A DNA stretch of 21,994 nt, from contig JAEZDF010000059.1 in NCBI GenBank assembly GCA_023429685.1, positions 1 through 21,994 of the forward strand, given 5' to 3'. Positions within the stretch are counted from its first letter, which is position 1. Each line of letters starts with the position of its first letter. Shown piece after piece: positions 5,700-13,348 of this stretch. The notes beneath the pieces were generated by a model. It was given only the letters and a program-made list of their open reading frames with translations. It did no database searches and was not told the origin of the DNA. The position numbers and the translations under genes were made by a program. Source of the stretch: Bacillota bacterium (lineage in GTDB: Bacteria; Bacillota; Clostridia; Oscillospirales; Ruminococcaceae).

Positions 5700-7175
5700 A
5701 TGGCAAAAATTAATTTGCAGATACCAGAGGTATCAATCAGGGAAATACGACTAGGTTCCATCACCGGTTTTCAGGGAGGTGCGGAGGAGCTTGTACAATG
5801 CTCCCGCTGCGGGATAAAGGACAAAAACCGATCCTTTTCTCAATGCCTTGGGTGCTCCACCACACAGGCGGCGTGCATGGTAATACTGGTTCAGGATGCA
5901 GCGGTCATCAGCCATGGACCGGTTGGATGCTCCTCATGCTTTCATGAGTTTGCGTTTACGTATCGGGTAAACTCCCCGTTGCGCGGAGTGGAAAACCCGA
6001 CACAACGCAAGATATTTTCTACGAACCTGCAAGAGACCGACACCGTATACGGCGGCGCGCAGAAGCTTGCTAAAGGCATTCATGAGGTATATGACCGCAC
6101 ACATGCAAGCGCCATTTTTGTACTTACGACCTGTGCCGCCGGTATTATCGGCGACGACGTGGAGAGCGTGTGCAACGAAGCGGAAAAGGACCTGGGTGTT
6201 CCTGTTATCGCAATCTTTTGCGAGGGCTTTCGCTCTAAGGTTTGGACTACCGGGTTTGATGCAAGTTACCACAGCATTGCCCGAAAACTGATACAGCCCG
6301 CACGCGAAAGACGCAGCGACATGATTAATGTAATCAACTTCTGGGGCACGGATGTGTTTGCCGATTGGTTCGAGGCATTCGGAGCAAAACCAAACTACAT
6401 AACACCCTACTCTACGGTGGAGAATCTCAGGCGTTCCTCCGAGGCGGCTGCAAGTATTCAAGTTTGCCCCACGCTGGGTTCCTATCTGGGTGCGGCACTT
6501 GAACAGGAGTTCGGCGTGCCGGAGATTAAGACCGCGCCGCCCTATGGCATTGCACAGACAGATCGGTGGTTTCGGGAGCTGGGAAGGCTGCTTGGAAAGC
6601 AACAAGAAGCAGAACGCTTAATTGCGGCAAAAAAGGATGCGTATCTGCCTCAAATTGAAGCGTTAAGAGAAAAGCTCGGGGGAAAAACCGCCTATGTAAC
6701 GGCGGGTGCTGCGCATGGTCACGCCCTGCTGTCCCTGCTCGGAGAGCTTGGCATGAAGGCAAAGGGCGCCGCCATCTTCCACCACGACCCGCTGTACGAC
6801 AACGACAACGAGCAAAGCGACCTGCTTGCGCACCGTGTCAAGGAATATGGGGATGTGCCAAACTTCAACGTCTGCAACAAGCAGGAATTTGAGCTTGTGA
6901 ATATGCTAAACAGGCTGCGCCCCGACGTGCTGCTTGCACGGCACGGTGGCATGACCCTCTGGGGTGCGAAGCTCGGAGTGCCGTCCCTGTTAATCGGCGA
7001 CGAGCACTACAGCATGGGCTACGAGGGAATCGTGCGATACGGTGAACGAATTCTCGAAACCATTGAGAACGACGAGTTTGTGAAGAATCTCGAAAAGCAC
7101 GCCGTAAATCCCTACACCAAGTGGTGGCTTAGTCAGGATCCCCATACCTTTTTGGCAGGAGGCGGAGCAAAATGA
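5700..7175 (+). CDS. Nitrogenase-like component 1, NifD-type subunit
   Basis: A 491-residue protein of the oxidoreductase/nitrogenase component 1 family. Aligned by eye to NifD, three bridging-cluster Cys are kept: Cys52 (LGCSTTQ), Cys77 (SHGPVGCSSC) and Cys145 (TTCAAGIIGDDVES), matching NifD Cys62, Cys88 and Cys154. Cys256 (IQVCPTLGSYL) lines up with the cofactor ligand Cys275. The region of cofactor ligand His442 reads LLIGDEHYSMGYEG; the aligned base is Gly and a His lies three residues on (His436). There are extra Cys at 34, 37, 49 and 80. The sequence fits neither true NifD nor a chlorophyll-type subunit. Neighbours (NifK-, NifB-, NifH-like, MetY, Ssu-type importer) suggest a methylthio-alkane reductase-like enzyme. 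Start ATG 5700 has CAGGGGGA upstream; ATGA overlap couples it to the next gene. Confidence 0.85.
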   Translation: MAKINLQIPEVSIREIRLGSITGFQGGAEELVQCSRCGIKDKNRSFSQCLGCSTTQAACMVILVQDAAVISHGPVGCSSCFHEFAFTYRVNSPLRGVENPTQRKIFSTNLQETDTVYGGAQKLAKGIHEVYDRTHASAIFVLTTCAAGIIGDDVESVCNEAEKDLGVPVIAIFCEGFRSKVWTTGFDASYHSIARKLIQPARERRSDMINVINFWGTDVFADWFEAFGAKPNYITPYSTVENLRRSSEAAASIQVCPTLGSYLGAALEQEFGVPEIKTAPPYGIAQTDRWFRELGRLLGKQQEAERLIAAKKDAYLPQIEALREKLGGKTAYVTAGAAHGHALLSLLGELGMKAKGAAIFHHDPLYDNDNEQSDLLAHRVKEYGDVPNFNVCNKQEFELVNMLNRLRPDVLLARHGGMTLWGAKLGVPSLLIGDEHYSMGYEGIVRYGERILETIENDEFVKNLEKHAVNPYTKWWLSQDPHTFLAGGGAK

Positions 7176-8509
7176 GCACAATGATTGAACAGGAACGGTT
7201 TACCTGCGCCATCGGTGCGCTGCAAACCGTGGTGGCTATCCCGAGAGCAGTGCCTATTCTGCATGCCGGTCCCGGCTGCGGCAACATGATACAGGGCTTT
7301 TTTGAGCGTTCCACCGGCTATGCGGGCGGCAGCACCTCTCCATGCACCAACTTCAGCGAGCAGGAGGTCGTCTTTGGCGGCATCAACCGCCTGCGTGATA
7401 TCATCACCAATACATATAAGGTACTGGATACCGACCTGCAGGTGGTGATGACCGGCTGCACGGCGGGAATCGTGGGCGACGATGTGGAGTCGCTGGTGGA
7501 TGAGTTTCGCAGCGACGGCAAGCCCATCGTGTCGGTGGAAACGGCGGGATTTAAGTGCACAAATTATGAATCCCACAGCTTAGTGGTTAACGCAATTATC
7601 GACCAGTATGTCAGCGGGTTCGAGGAGAAAAACCCCGCCAGAAGCGAAAAGAAAACCGTAAATCTGTTTGCGTCTATCCCGTACCAAGACCCTTTTTGGA
7701 AAGGGAATCTGAGGGAATATAAACGGCTGTTGGAGGGTATCGGGCTGAAGGTTCATGTGCTGTTTGGTCCCCAGTCCCAAGGCGTGGCGGAGTGGAAGCG
7801 GGTTCCGAGAGCGAATTTTAACATTCTGGTTTCACCATGGTACGGCGTGGAGATCGCGCAACATCTCGAATCAATCTACGGGCAACCGTACACACAGTTT
7901 AACAGCGTTCCAATCGGCGCAAACGAAACCGAGCGTTTTCTTCGTCAGGTCATCAGCTTTGCCGTTGAGCAAGGCTCGGAAATTGACGAAAAGGCCGCAG
8001 AAGAGTTTATAACACGGGAGCGTGAGGCGTATTACGAGGAGATTGACAACCTCGCCACATTTTTGCTGGAGTTTCGCTATGGACTACCCAACCATGTACA
8101 TATCCTGCATGACGCCGGTTATGTGATAGGGCTTTCCAAGTTCCTGCTGCACGAAGTGGGAATCGTACCGAAGGAACAGTTTGTTGTGGACAGTACGCCG
8201 GTAAGGTATTGGCCGCAGATAGAGGATGAGCTAAAAAGCGCCTCTGACAAACGCAGCATTCCGCTCGTTTTTGAGCCGGATGCGGGAAAGGTACAGGATA
8301 CGATTCGATCCATCCACCACAGTGGAAGAGGGTTGATTATCGGCAGCGGGTGGGATAAGGAGCTTGCGAGAGAGAAGGAGTATGATTTCCTTTCCGCCTC
8401 GGTACCATCGCCCTACCGCCTTGTTATGACGACAAACTATGTCGGGTTTTCCGGCGGGCTACGCGTGATAGAGGATATTTACAATGCGGTACTCGCTACA
8501 TACCGATGA
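7172..8509 (+). CDS. Nitrogenase-like component 1, NifK-type subunit
   Basis: A 445-residue partner subunit, shorter than NifK (about 520) because it lacks the N-terminal extension. Cys12 (FTCAIGALQ), Cys36 (HAGPGCGNM) and Cys96 (TGCTAGIVGDDVES) align with NifK cluster ligands Cys70, Cys95 and Cys153. The segment SPCTNFSEQEVVFGG (57-70) corresponds to the NifK stretch that precedes its VFGG motif. Together with the NifD-like subunit this predicts an alpha2-beta2 heterotetramer with a P-cluster-like [8Fe-7S] site fed by the NifH-like protein. The start ATG 7172 overlaps the upstream stop (ATGA), so the subunits are coupled one to one. NifN is the main alternative family. It is less likely because all three bridging Cys are present and no separate DK pair occurs in the window. 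Confidence 0.84.
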   Translation: MSTMIEQERFTCAIGALQTVVAIPRAVPILHAGPGCGNMIQGFFERSTGYAGGSTSPCTNFSEQEVVFGGINRLRDIITNTYKVLDTDLQVVMTGCTAGIVGDDVESLVDEFRSDGKPIVSVETAGFKCTNYESHSLVVNAIIDQYVSGFEEKNPARSEKKTVNLFASIPYQDPFWKGNLREYKRLLEGIGLKVHVLFGPQSQGVAEWKRVPRANFNILVSPWYGVEIAQHLESIYGQPYTQFNSVPIGANETERFLRQVISFAVEQGSEIDEKAAEEFITREREAYYEEIDNLATFLLEFRYGLPNHVHILHDAGYVIGLSKFLLHEVGIVPKEQFVVDSTPVRYWPQIEDELKSASDKRSIPLVFEPDAGKVQDTIRSIHHSGRGLIIGSGWDKELAREKEYDFLSASVPSPYRLVMTTNYVGFSGGLRVIEDIYNAVLATYR

Positions 8510-8528
8510 TTCGAAAGGAGCGTGTATT

Positions 8529-8864
8529 ATGAGGATACGGATTGCCTTTGCAAGTACAGACGGTGCTTATATCGACCAGCATTTCGGCAGTGCTCGCTAC
8601 TTTCAGATTTATGATGTGGACGGCGCCGTATACGAACAGGTTGAATCGCGAAAAACCCAAGCGCTCTGCCAGGGAAGTTGTGAAGGTGGCTTTGATCACC
8701 TGTACGAAGCGCTAAAGGATTGCGATGCCGTGTTTGTTTTAAAGATTGGGCAGAGTGCCGCAGCGTATATGATAGGTCGCGGAAAACGGGTTTTTGAGTC
8801 ATACGGCGCGGTAGATGAGATAATGGAGCAAGTCATCGTGGGCAATCTATTGGAACAGGGGTGA
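8529..8864 (+). CDS. NifX/NafY-type iron-molybdenum cofactor-binding family protein
   Basis: A 111-residue protein of the dinitrogenase iron-molybdenum cofactor biosynthesis family. It opens MRIRIAFASTDG, followed by IDQHFGSARYFQIYDV, the conserved HFG motif of NifX/NifB-C-terminal domains. It ends with the family's KIGQSAAAYMIGRGKRVFE segment. These domains hold NifB-co-type clusters during transfer. The track's longer frame begins inside the previous gene; ATG 8529 is the start because GAAAGGAG (8514-8521) lies 7 bases before it. It is followed 7 bases later by the NifB-like gene. It probably carries the cluster made by that enzyme to the NifDK-like complex, since no NifE/N scaffold is present. 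Confidence 0.84.
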   Translation: MRIRIAFASTDGAYIDQHFGSARYFQIYDVDGAVYEQVESRKTQALCQGSCEGGFDHLYEALKDCDAVFVLKIGQSAAAYMIGRGKRVFESYGAVDEIMEQVIVGNLLEQG

Positions 8865-8871
8865 ACGGTTG

Positions 8872-9747
8872 ATGTCAAAGTCATTTGAAGAGCTTACAAG
8901 GTCGCATCCCTGCTTTTCTGTGGGGGCAAAAAACAACAAGGGTCGGGTACATCTGCCCGTGTCTCCGGGCTGTAACATTCGCTGTCTGTTTTGTGATCGC
9001 AGGATTAACGACGTGGATGTTCGCCCCGGGGTTGCATCCGCAATCATTACGCCGCAGGAAGCGGTGGAAGTCGTGCGCAGGGCGGTGGAGCTCTGCCCCG
9101 ATATCACGGTGGCGGGAGTAGCGGGTCCCGGCGATACACTGGCAACCCCTTATGCATTAGAGACCTTCCGACAGATTAAAAAAGAATTTCCCGAAATCAT
9201 CAAATGCATGAGTACCAATGGGCTTTTGCTACCCGATTACGCGCGAGACATTATCGATGTGGGTATTGATTCGCTTACCGTTACGGTCAACGCGGTCGAC
9301 CCGTTTATTCAGGCGCAGATTTGCAGCGGTATCGTGTATCACGGCGAGCGATATGAAAATGAGGAAGCGGCGAGGATTCTTATTGATAACCAGCTTCGCG
9401 GCATTCAGACCGTTTCGGATGCCGGTGTTACCGTCAAGGTAAATACGGTTTTGATACCCGAGATAAACGCCGAACATGTAGGAGAGGTTGCCGAAGCCGT
9501 AGCGAAAGCGGGGGCAAAAATCTACAACATCATCCCGCTTATTCCGCAGCACGAGCTTTCTTGGTGTTCTGCACCCGGATGTGATCTAGTCAGCTTGGTT
9601 CGCGGTGAGGCAGAGCAGCACATCAGCGTGTTTCGCCATTGTCAGCGGTGCAGAGCCGATGCGGTGGGTATCCCAGGGGGCGCAGATTTTTCGGGGCAGA
9701 TTTACATCCGCCCCGTAGTACAGGAGAATACATTCTCCCACGGTTAA
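8872..9747 (+). CDS. NifB-like radical SAM enzyme
   Basis: A radical SAM protein of about 291 residues with only the SAM core of NifB and no fused NifX domain (that domain is the preceding gene). Numbered from ATG 8872, the SAM cluster motif CNIRCLFC covers 34-41. NifB-specific features are SHPCFS near the N-terminus (Cys14), KCMSTNG (Cys112), a RYENEEAARIL segment, and the closing HCQRCRADAVG (Cys257, Cys260). These correspond to ligands for the two [4Fe-4S] units that NifB fuses with a carbide into NifB-co. The enzyme should therefore make an [8Fe-9S-C]-type precursor for the nitrogenase-like complex. TTG 8869 is one codon upstream in frame, but ATG 8872 is better placed behind the CAGGGGTG at 8856-8863. 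Confidence 0.86.
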   Translation: MSKSFEELTRSHPCFSVGAKNNKGRVHLPVSPGCNIRCLFCDRRINDVDVRPGVASAIITPQEAVEVVRRAVELCPDITVAGVAGPGDTLATPYALETFRQIKKEFPEIIKCMSTNGLLLPDYARDIIDVGIDSLTVTVNAVDPFIQAQICSGIVYHGERYENEEAARILIDNQLRGIQTVSDAGVTVKVNTVLIPEINAEHVGEVAEAVAKAGAKIYNIIPLIPQHELSWCSAPGCDLVSLVRGEAEQHISVFRHCQRCRADAVGIPGGADFSGQIYIRPVVQENTFSHG

Positions 9748-9799
9748 TTATTGCCGCGCCGAGAATCTATCAATAAGTAAACAAAGGGGGTGGTGTTAT

Positions 9800-10090
9800 A
9801 TGATGTGTGATTGTGACATGCCGGACTGTAGCCACATGCGAAACACGAAAGGAGAATATTTATGGCAAACGAAACCCCTCTATCCGCGTATCGCTTTGAT
9901 ACGCAAAAGATTTGTGCGGGATATGAGCCCAAGGAGCACAATTATGCCGTTTCACCGCCGATCTATCAAACCGCATCTTACGATTTTCGAGATGTACAAA
10001 ACGCAAAAAACCTGTTTGGCTTTCAAGAACAGGGTTTTCTGTACACCCGCGTTGGTAACCCCACCGTCGCCGTGTTGGAAGAACGGGTGA
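9800..10090 (+). CDS. Possible Cys/Met-rich leader frame overlapping the metY-like gene
   Basis: ATG 9800 follows a strong GGGGGTGG site (7 bases upstream of ATG). The first 13 residues read MMCDCDMPDCSHM, with Cys codons at 9806, 9812 and 9827 and four Met. The frame then runs over the ribosome site (9848-9854) and start (9862) of the metY-like gene in another frame and ends at 10090 inside it. The later part has no protein-like features and is a shadow of metY. I therefore read the N-terminal part as a third sulfur-amino-acid leader. Stalling at Cys codons would leave the metY ribosome site open, while fast reading would pass over it. Chance is a real alternative here because there is no stop or terminator nearby. 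Confidence 0.4.
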   Translation: MMCDCDMPDCSHMRNTKGEYLWQTKPLYPRIALIRKRFVRDMSPRSTIMPFHRRSIKPHLTIFEMYKTQKTCLAFKNRVFCTPALVTPPSPCWKNG

Positions 10091-11184
10091 GAATCCTTGA
10101 CGGTGCGGGTGCGGCGTTGGCGGTAGCCTCCGGGATGGCTGCCATTAGCTATACCCTGCTTAATCTTGCAGAGGGCGGCGGAAGAATACTAACCTCCCCG
10201 TTTCTGTACGGCGGAAGCGCTGACAGCTTTAAGAAGATCTATCCGAAGTTTGGGATAGAGTTTGACATCGCCCAAAACATTGAAGATCCGCAGAGCCTGT
10301 CGGCTGAGATTAAACATGATACCAAAGCAATCTTTATCGAAAGCATCAGCAACCCAAACGGTATTTTGCTGGATGTAGACGCGATAGCCAAGGTTGCGCA
10401 CGCAAATGGAATCCCGCTGGTTGTGGATAACACGGTTGCGACACCCTATCTGTTCAATCCTATCGAACACGGAGCGGACATCGTGGTTTATTCCGCTACT
10501 AAGGGGTTAAACGGGCACGGGAACCTGATTGCGGGGCTGATACTTGAAAGCGGAACGTTCCATTACTCCGCCGAGAAGTTTCCCCAGTTCTTTGAAAAAT
10601 ACTATACCCTCCGTGATGTAAACGGTGCCGCCAGAAGCTATACGGAGGTGTTCCCACACGCTCCCTTTACCTCACGCGTGAGGTTTAACTATCTCAATTA
10701 CTTCGGCGCAGCACTTTCCCCGTTTGACGCATACCTCGCTATCATCGGTCTTGAAACCCTGTCGGAACGTGTGGCAAAACAGGTTCACAACGCGCATACG
10801 CTGGCAGAGTACCTGTCCTCGCACAATGCGGTAGAATGGGTGCGTTATCCCGCGCTCAAATCAAGCCCGTATTACTCGTTATATCGGCGAGATTTTGCAA
10901 AGGGTGCCGGCGGAGTCCTTTCCTTTGGCTTCAAAGGCTCGCAGGAGCAGCGAGAGGCGTTTTTGAACGCGGTAAGACTGTTCCACTATCATGTCAATAT
11001 CGGAGATGCCCGTTCGCTTATTGTCAATTCCCCGCAGACAACACACGGCGAACTGGAACCGCATGAGAAGGCGGTGGCCGATATCCCCGAAAACCTTATT
11101 CGTATCTCGGCGGGGCTTGAAGACCCATTGGATCTGCTCGCCGACCTGGAACAGGCGTTTTGCAAAGCGCTTTCAATTAAATGA
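9862..11184 (+). CDS. metY: O-acetylhomoserine sulfhydrylase (MetY-like)
   Basis: A 440-residue PLP enzyme of the Cys/Met metabolism family. It is longer than the gamma-lyase at 636 by insertions typical of O-acetylhomoserine sulfhydrylases, such as the FFEKYYTLRDVNGA stretch after the PLP site. Landmarks are PPIYQTASYDF (32-42), YTRVGNPT (61-68), SGMAAISY (90-97), VDNTVATPYL (188-197) and the PLP-binding Lys214 in SATKGLNGHGN. The C-terminus includes HVNIGDARSLIVNSPQTTH, the usual closing block. It joins O-acetylhomoserine with sulfide or methanethiol to homocysteine or methionine. Its place between the NifB-like enzyme and an Ssu-type importer suggests it traps methanethiol released by the nitrogenase-like complex. 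Start ATG 9862 has AAAGGAG 7 bases upstream. Confidence 0.87.
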   Translation: MANETPLSAYRFDTQKICAGYEPKEHNYAVSPPIYQTASYDFRDVQNAKNLFGFQEQGFLYTRVGNPTVAVLEERVRILDGAGAALAVASGMAAISYTLLNLAEGGGRILTSPFLYGGSADSFKKIYPKFGIEFDIAQNIEDPQSLSAEIKHDTKAIFIESISNPNGILLDVDAIAKVAHANGIPLVVDNTVATPYLFNPIEHGADIVVYSATKGLNGHGNLIAGLILESGTFHYSAEKFPQFFEKYYTLRDVNGAARSYTEVFPHAPFTSRVRFNYLNYFGAALSPFDAYLAIIGLETLSERVAKQVHNAHTLAEYLSSHNAVEWVRYPALKSSPYYSLYRRDFAKGAGGVLSFGFKGSQEQREAFLNAVRLFHYHVNIGDARSLIVNSPQTTHGELEPHEKAVADIPENLIRISAGLEDPLDLLADLEQAFCKALSIK

Positions 11185-11205
11185 TATTAGGAGGAAATAC
11201 ATACA

Positions 11206-12255
11206 ATGAAAACCACGAAAAAGGGCTTGGGTCTTGTTGCGCTAATTCTTGTTTTCACATTCTTATTTGCCGCCTGTGCCTCTACTGCCGCACCGACAGG
11301 CTCCGAAGCTCAAACCGTCCAGTATAAGTATGGAAAGATTGACATTCCGGGCAAAGACGGCGCGCTCTGTGGAGCCCCTATCTACATCGCGTATGAAAAG
11401 GGCTTTTTCGCGGAGGAAGGGTTTGATGTAACCCTTATCTCTGCCGACTCCGAGACGCGAAAAATCGGTCTGAACAACGGCACTATTCCGATTGTAAACG
11501 GAGATTTTCAGTTTTTCCCCTCTATTGAAGAGGGTGTGAAGGTTAAGGTCGTAGACGGTCTGCATTACGGCTGCATTAAGTTTGTCGTACCCAAGGATTC
11601 GCCGATAAGCAAGGTGGAGGATCTCAAGGGTAAAAAGATTGGCGTCGACGAAATTGGCGGCACGCCGCATCAGGTTGCGAGCGTATGGCTTGAAAAGGCG
11701 GGCATCTCAGCAAAGCAACAGGACGCAGAGGTTACCTTCCTGCCCTATTCTGACGGCAACCTTGAACTTGAGGCAGTAAAAAGCGGCGATATTGATGTTG
11801 CCGCATTGTGGGACCCGCTGGGCTCGATAGCGGAAAAGAGCGGCGAGTACAAAGTGATATTTGACCTTTCAACCGACCCGACCTTCGCGGGGAAATACTG
11901 CTGCTTCCTGTATGCCTCATCAAAGGTGCTTGACGAGCAACCCGATAAGGTCGCCGCGTTGCTACGCGCGTACCGCAAGGCACAGAACTGGATTGCCCAA
12001 AACTCAAAGGAGGCAGTGAGTATTATATCCGATAAGAAGTACTCGGCCATCGATGACAAAGAGCTGGCGGAGCAGCTTGTTATCAGCTATGCGTATCCGT
12101 CGTTTGCAGATCGTGATTCTGGTACTACCCATGTCGGAGATGATGTGAAGTACTTTGTGACAGAGCTTAAGAATATTGGCTATCTAAAAACAAACGACCC
12201 TGCCGCCTTTGCCGCACAGATCTATCAAGAGGTAGATGTGAATAAGGTCTCGTAA
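11206..12255 (+). CDS. SsuA/NMT1-type substrate-binding lipoprotein
   Basis: A 349-residue extracytoplasmic binding protein. A lipoprotein signal precedes the lipobox LFAAC, with the modified Cys24. The mature part follows the NMT1/SsuA/TauA pattern: GAPIYIAYEKGFFAEEGFDVTL near the start, KVEDLKGKKIGVDEIGG in the middle, and LEAVKSGDIDVAALWDP after it. This family binds sulfonates, nitrate, taurine, riboflavin or thiamine precursors. The ligand cannot be read from sequence. In an operon with a MetY-like enzyme and a nitrogenase-like reductase an organosulfur ligand is the best guess. The gene starts 21 bases after metY behind TTAGGAGGAAA, so it is co-transcribed. Permease and ATPase follow directly. 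Confidence 0.86.
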   Translation: MKTTKKGLGLVALILVFTFLFAACASTAAPTGSEAQTVQYKYGKIDIPGKDGALCGAPIYIAYEKGFFAEEGFDVTLISADSETRKIGLNNGTIPIVNGDFQFFPSIEEGVKVKVVDGLHYGCIKFVVPKDSPISKVEDLKGKKIGVDEIGGTPHQVASVWLEKAGISAKQQDAEVTFLPYSDGNLELEAVKSGDIDVAALWDPLGSIAEKSGEYKVIFDLSTDPTFAGKYCCFLYASSKVLDEQPDKVAALLRAYRKAQNWIAQNSKEAVSIISDKKYSAIDDKELAEQLVISYAYPSFADRDSGTTHVGDDVKYFVTELKNIGYLKTNDPAAFAAQIYQEVDVNKVS

Positions 12256-12277
12256 TAAGTCTCTTTTGGAGGAGTAA

Positions 12278-13348
12278 ATGGTGAGTATCATTTCAAAACC
12301 GTCTAAAAATGGTGTGGTGCCGCCCCTGCGACAGCAGGGGCGGCACCAGAAAGATAAAAGAGCCGGGGTTCGGTACGCAGTGCTGACCGCTGCCTCGGTA
12401 GCGGGTTTCATCACCGCGGTGATGGTCAGTTTGTTTTTTCCACAGATTGCGGTGCTTGATGCGACGGCATATCCCATCAGTGAAGCGGTAAGCCTAACCG
12501 CAAACCAGACGTACCGCATGGTACTCTTTTTCATTATTTTGCTTTATGCAGGCATTGCCGCGTATTCGTTTGGAGACATCGACCGTCGGGAACGATTCCT
12601 CAGCCGTGTTCCATTTCGCTTTGCAATCGGTCTTGCGGTCGCATTGTGGGATATACTGGGAACAAAACTTCTACTTTTACCGCAGCCGTTTTTTCCGGGA
12701 CCTGCAAGGATTGTTGAGTCCTTTCTAATAGAGGGCGGCTATATTTTGCAAAATACAATGTACTCACTTCGTTTGTTTACCGTAGGCTTTGCCGCGGGGG
12801 TTGCGTTCGGCGTGGGAACAGGGATTTTGATTGGGTGGTTTCCCAAGGTCTATTATTGGGTTTACCCGGTACTGAAGATTACGGGGGTAATCCCGGCAGT
12901 GGCATGGATGCCGTTTGCGCTGACGCTGTTCCCCACCCCGTTTTCGGCGGCGGCCTTTCTTATTGTAATCTGCGCGTGGTTTCCTGTGGCATTTTTAACC
13001 GCACAGGGGATTGCGAGCACACCCCGTGTACATTTTGAAGTGGCAAAAACCCTAGGCGCAAAAAACGCGTATCTGGTATTTCATGTGGCAATACCCCACG
13101 CCATGCCGCAAATCTTTATGGGGATATCGACGGCAAACGGGTTCGCGTTTACCACATTGGTCATGTCCGAAATGATGGGTCAGCCTGGGGGACTCGGCTA
13201 CTACATCAATGCGTCCAAGGTCTGGTCGGCGTACTATAAGGTGTTTGCAGCAATTATCGTAATGGCCGTTTTGTTCTCCGCCATCATGAAGATTATTGGC
13301 GGAATACAGGGTCGTGTTTTGCGGTGGCAAAGGGGGCTTGTCAGATGA
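12278..13348 (+). CDS. SsuC/TauC-type ABC permease with N-terminal extension
   Basis: A BPD-type inner membrane permease of 356 residues, about 90 longer than usual SsuC proteins. The extra part holds two added hydrophobic segments (about 33-56 and 78-97), ahead of the core, which begins near FAIGLAVALWDILG (about 113). The core ends with the EAA-type coupling motif, EVAKTLGAKNAYLVFHVAIPHAMP, and a GLGYYINASK segment, both typical of SsuC/TauC. ATG 12278 is only 3 bases behind GGAGGAG, so GTG 12281 may be the true start. A perfect 15-bp hairpin lies 37 bases inside the gene and encodes the odd stretch VVPPLRQQGRHQ. It overlaps the ATPase gene by an ATGA at 13345-13348. Confidence 0.82.
   Translation: MVSIISKPSKNGVVPPLRQQGRHQKDKRAGVRYAVLTAASVAGFITAVMVSLFFPQIAVLDATAYPISEAVSLTANQTYRMVLFFIILLYAGIAAYSFGDIDRRERFLSRVPFRFAIGLAVALWDILGTKLLLLPQPFFPGPARIVESFLIEGGYILQNTMYSLRLFTVGFAAGVAFGVGTGILIGWFPKVYYWVYPVLKITGVIPAVAWMPFALTLFPTPFSAAAFLIVICAWFPVAFLTAQGIASTPRVHFEVAKTLGAKNAYLVFHVAIPHAMPQIFMGISTANGFAFTTLVMSEMMGQPGGLGYYINASKVWSAYYKVFAAIIVMAVLFSAIMKIIGGIQGRVLRWQRGLVR
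12315..12348 (+). repeat. Perfect 15-bp GC-rich hairpin inside the permease start region
   Basis: TGGTGCCGCCCCTGC (12315-12329) and GCAGGGGCGGCACCA (12334-12348) are exact inverted copies with a GACA loop. There is no T-tract, so it is not a simple terminator. It lies between the binding-protein gene and the membrane part of the permease, where RNA hairpins often lower permease output or protect the upstream message. Confidence 0.9.

Noticed and set aside
5700..8509. Chlorophyll (BchNB/ChlNB) or F430 (CfbD) type reductase
   Set aside because: Presence of NifB and NifX homologues and of an aligned cofactor Cys256 implies a NifB-type cluster, which those enzymes do not use; no tetrapyrrole genes are nearby.
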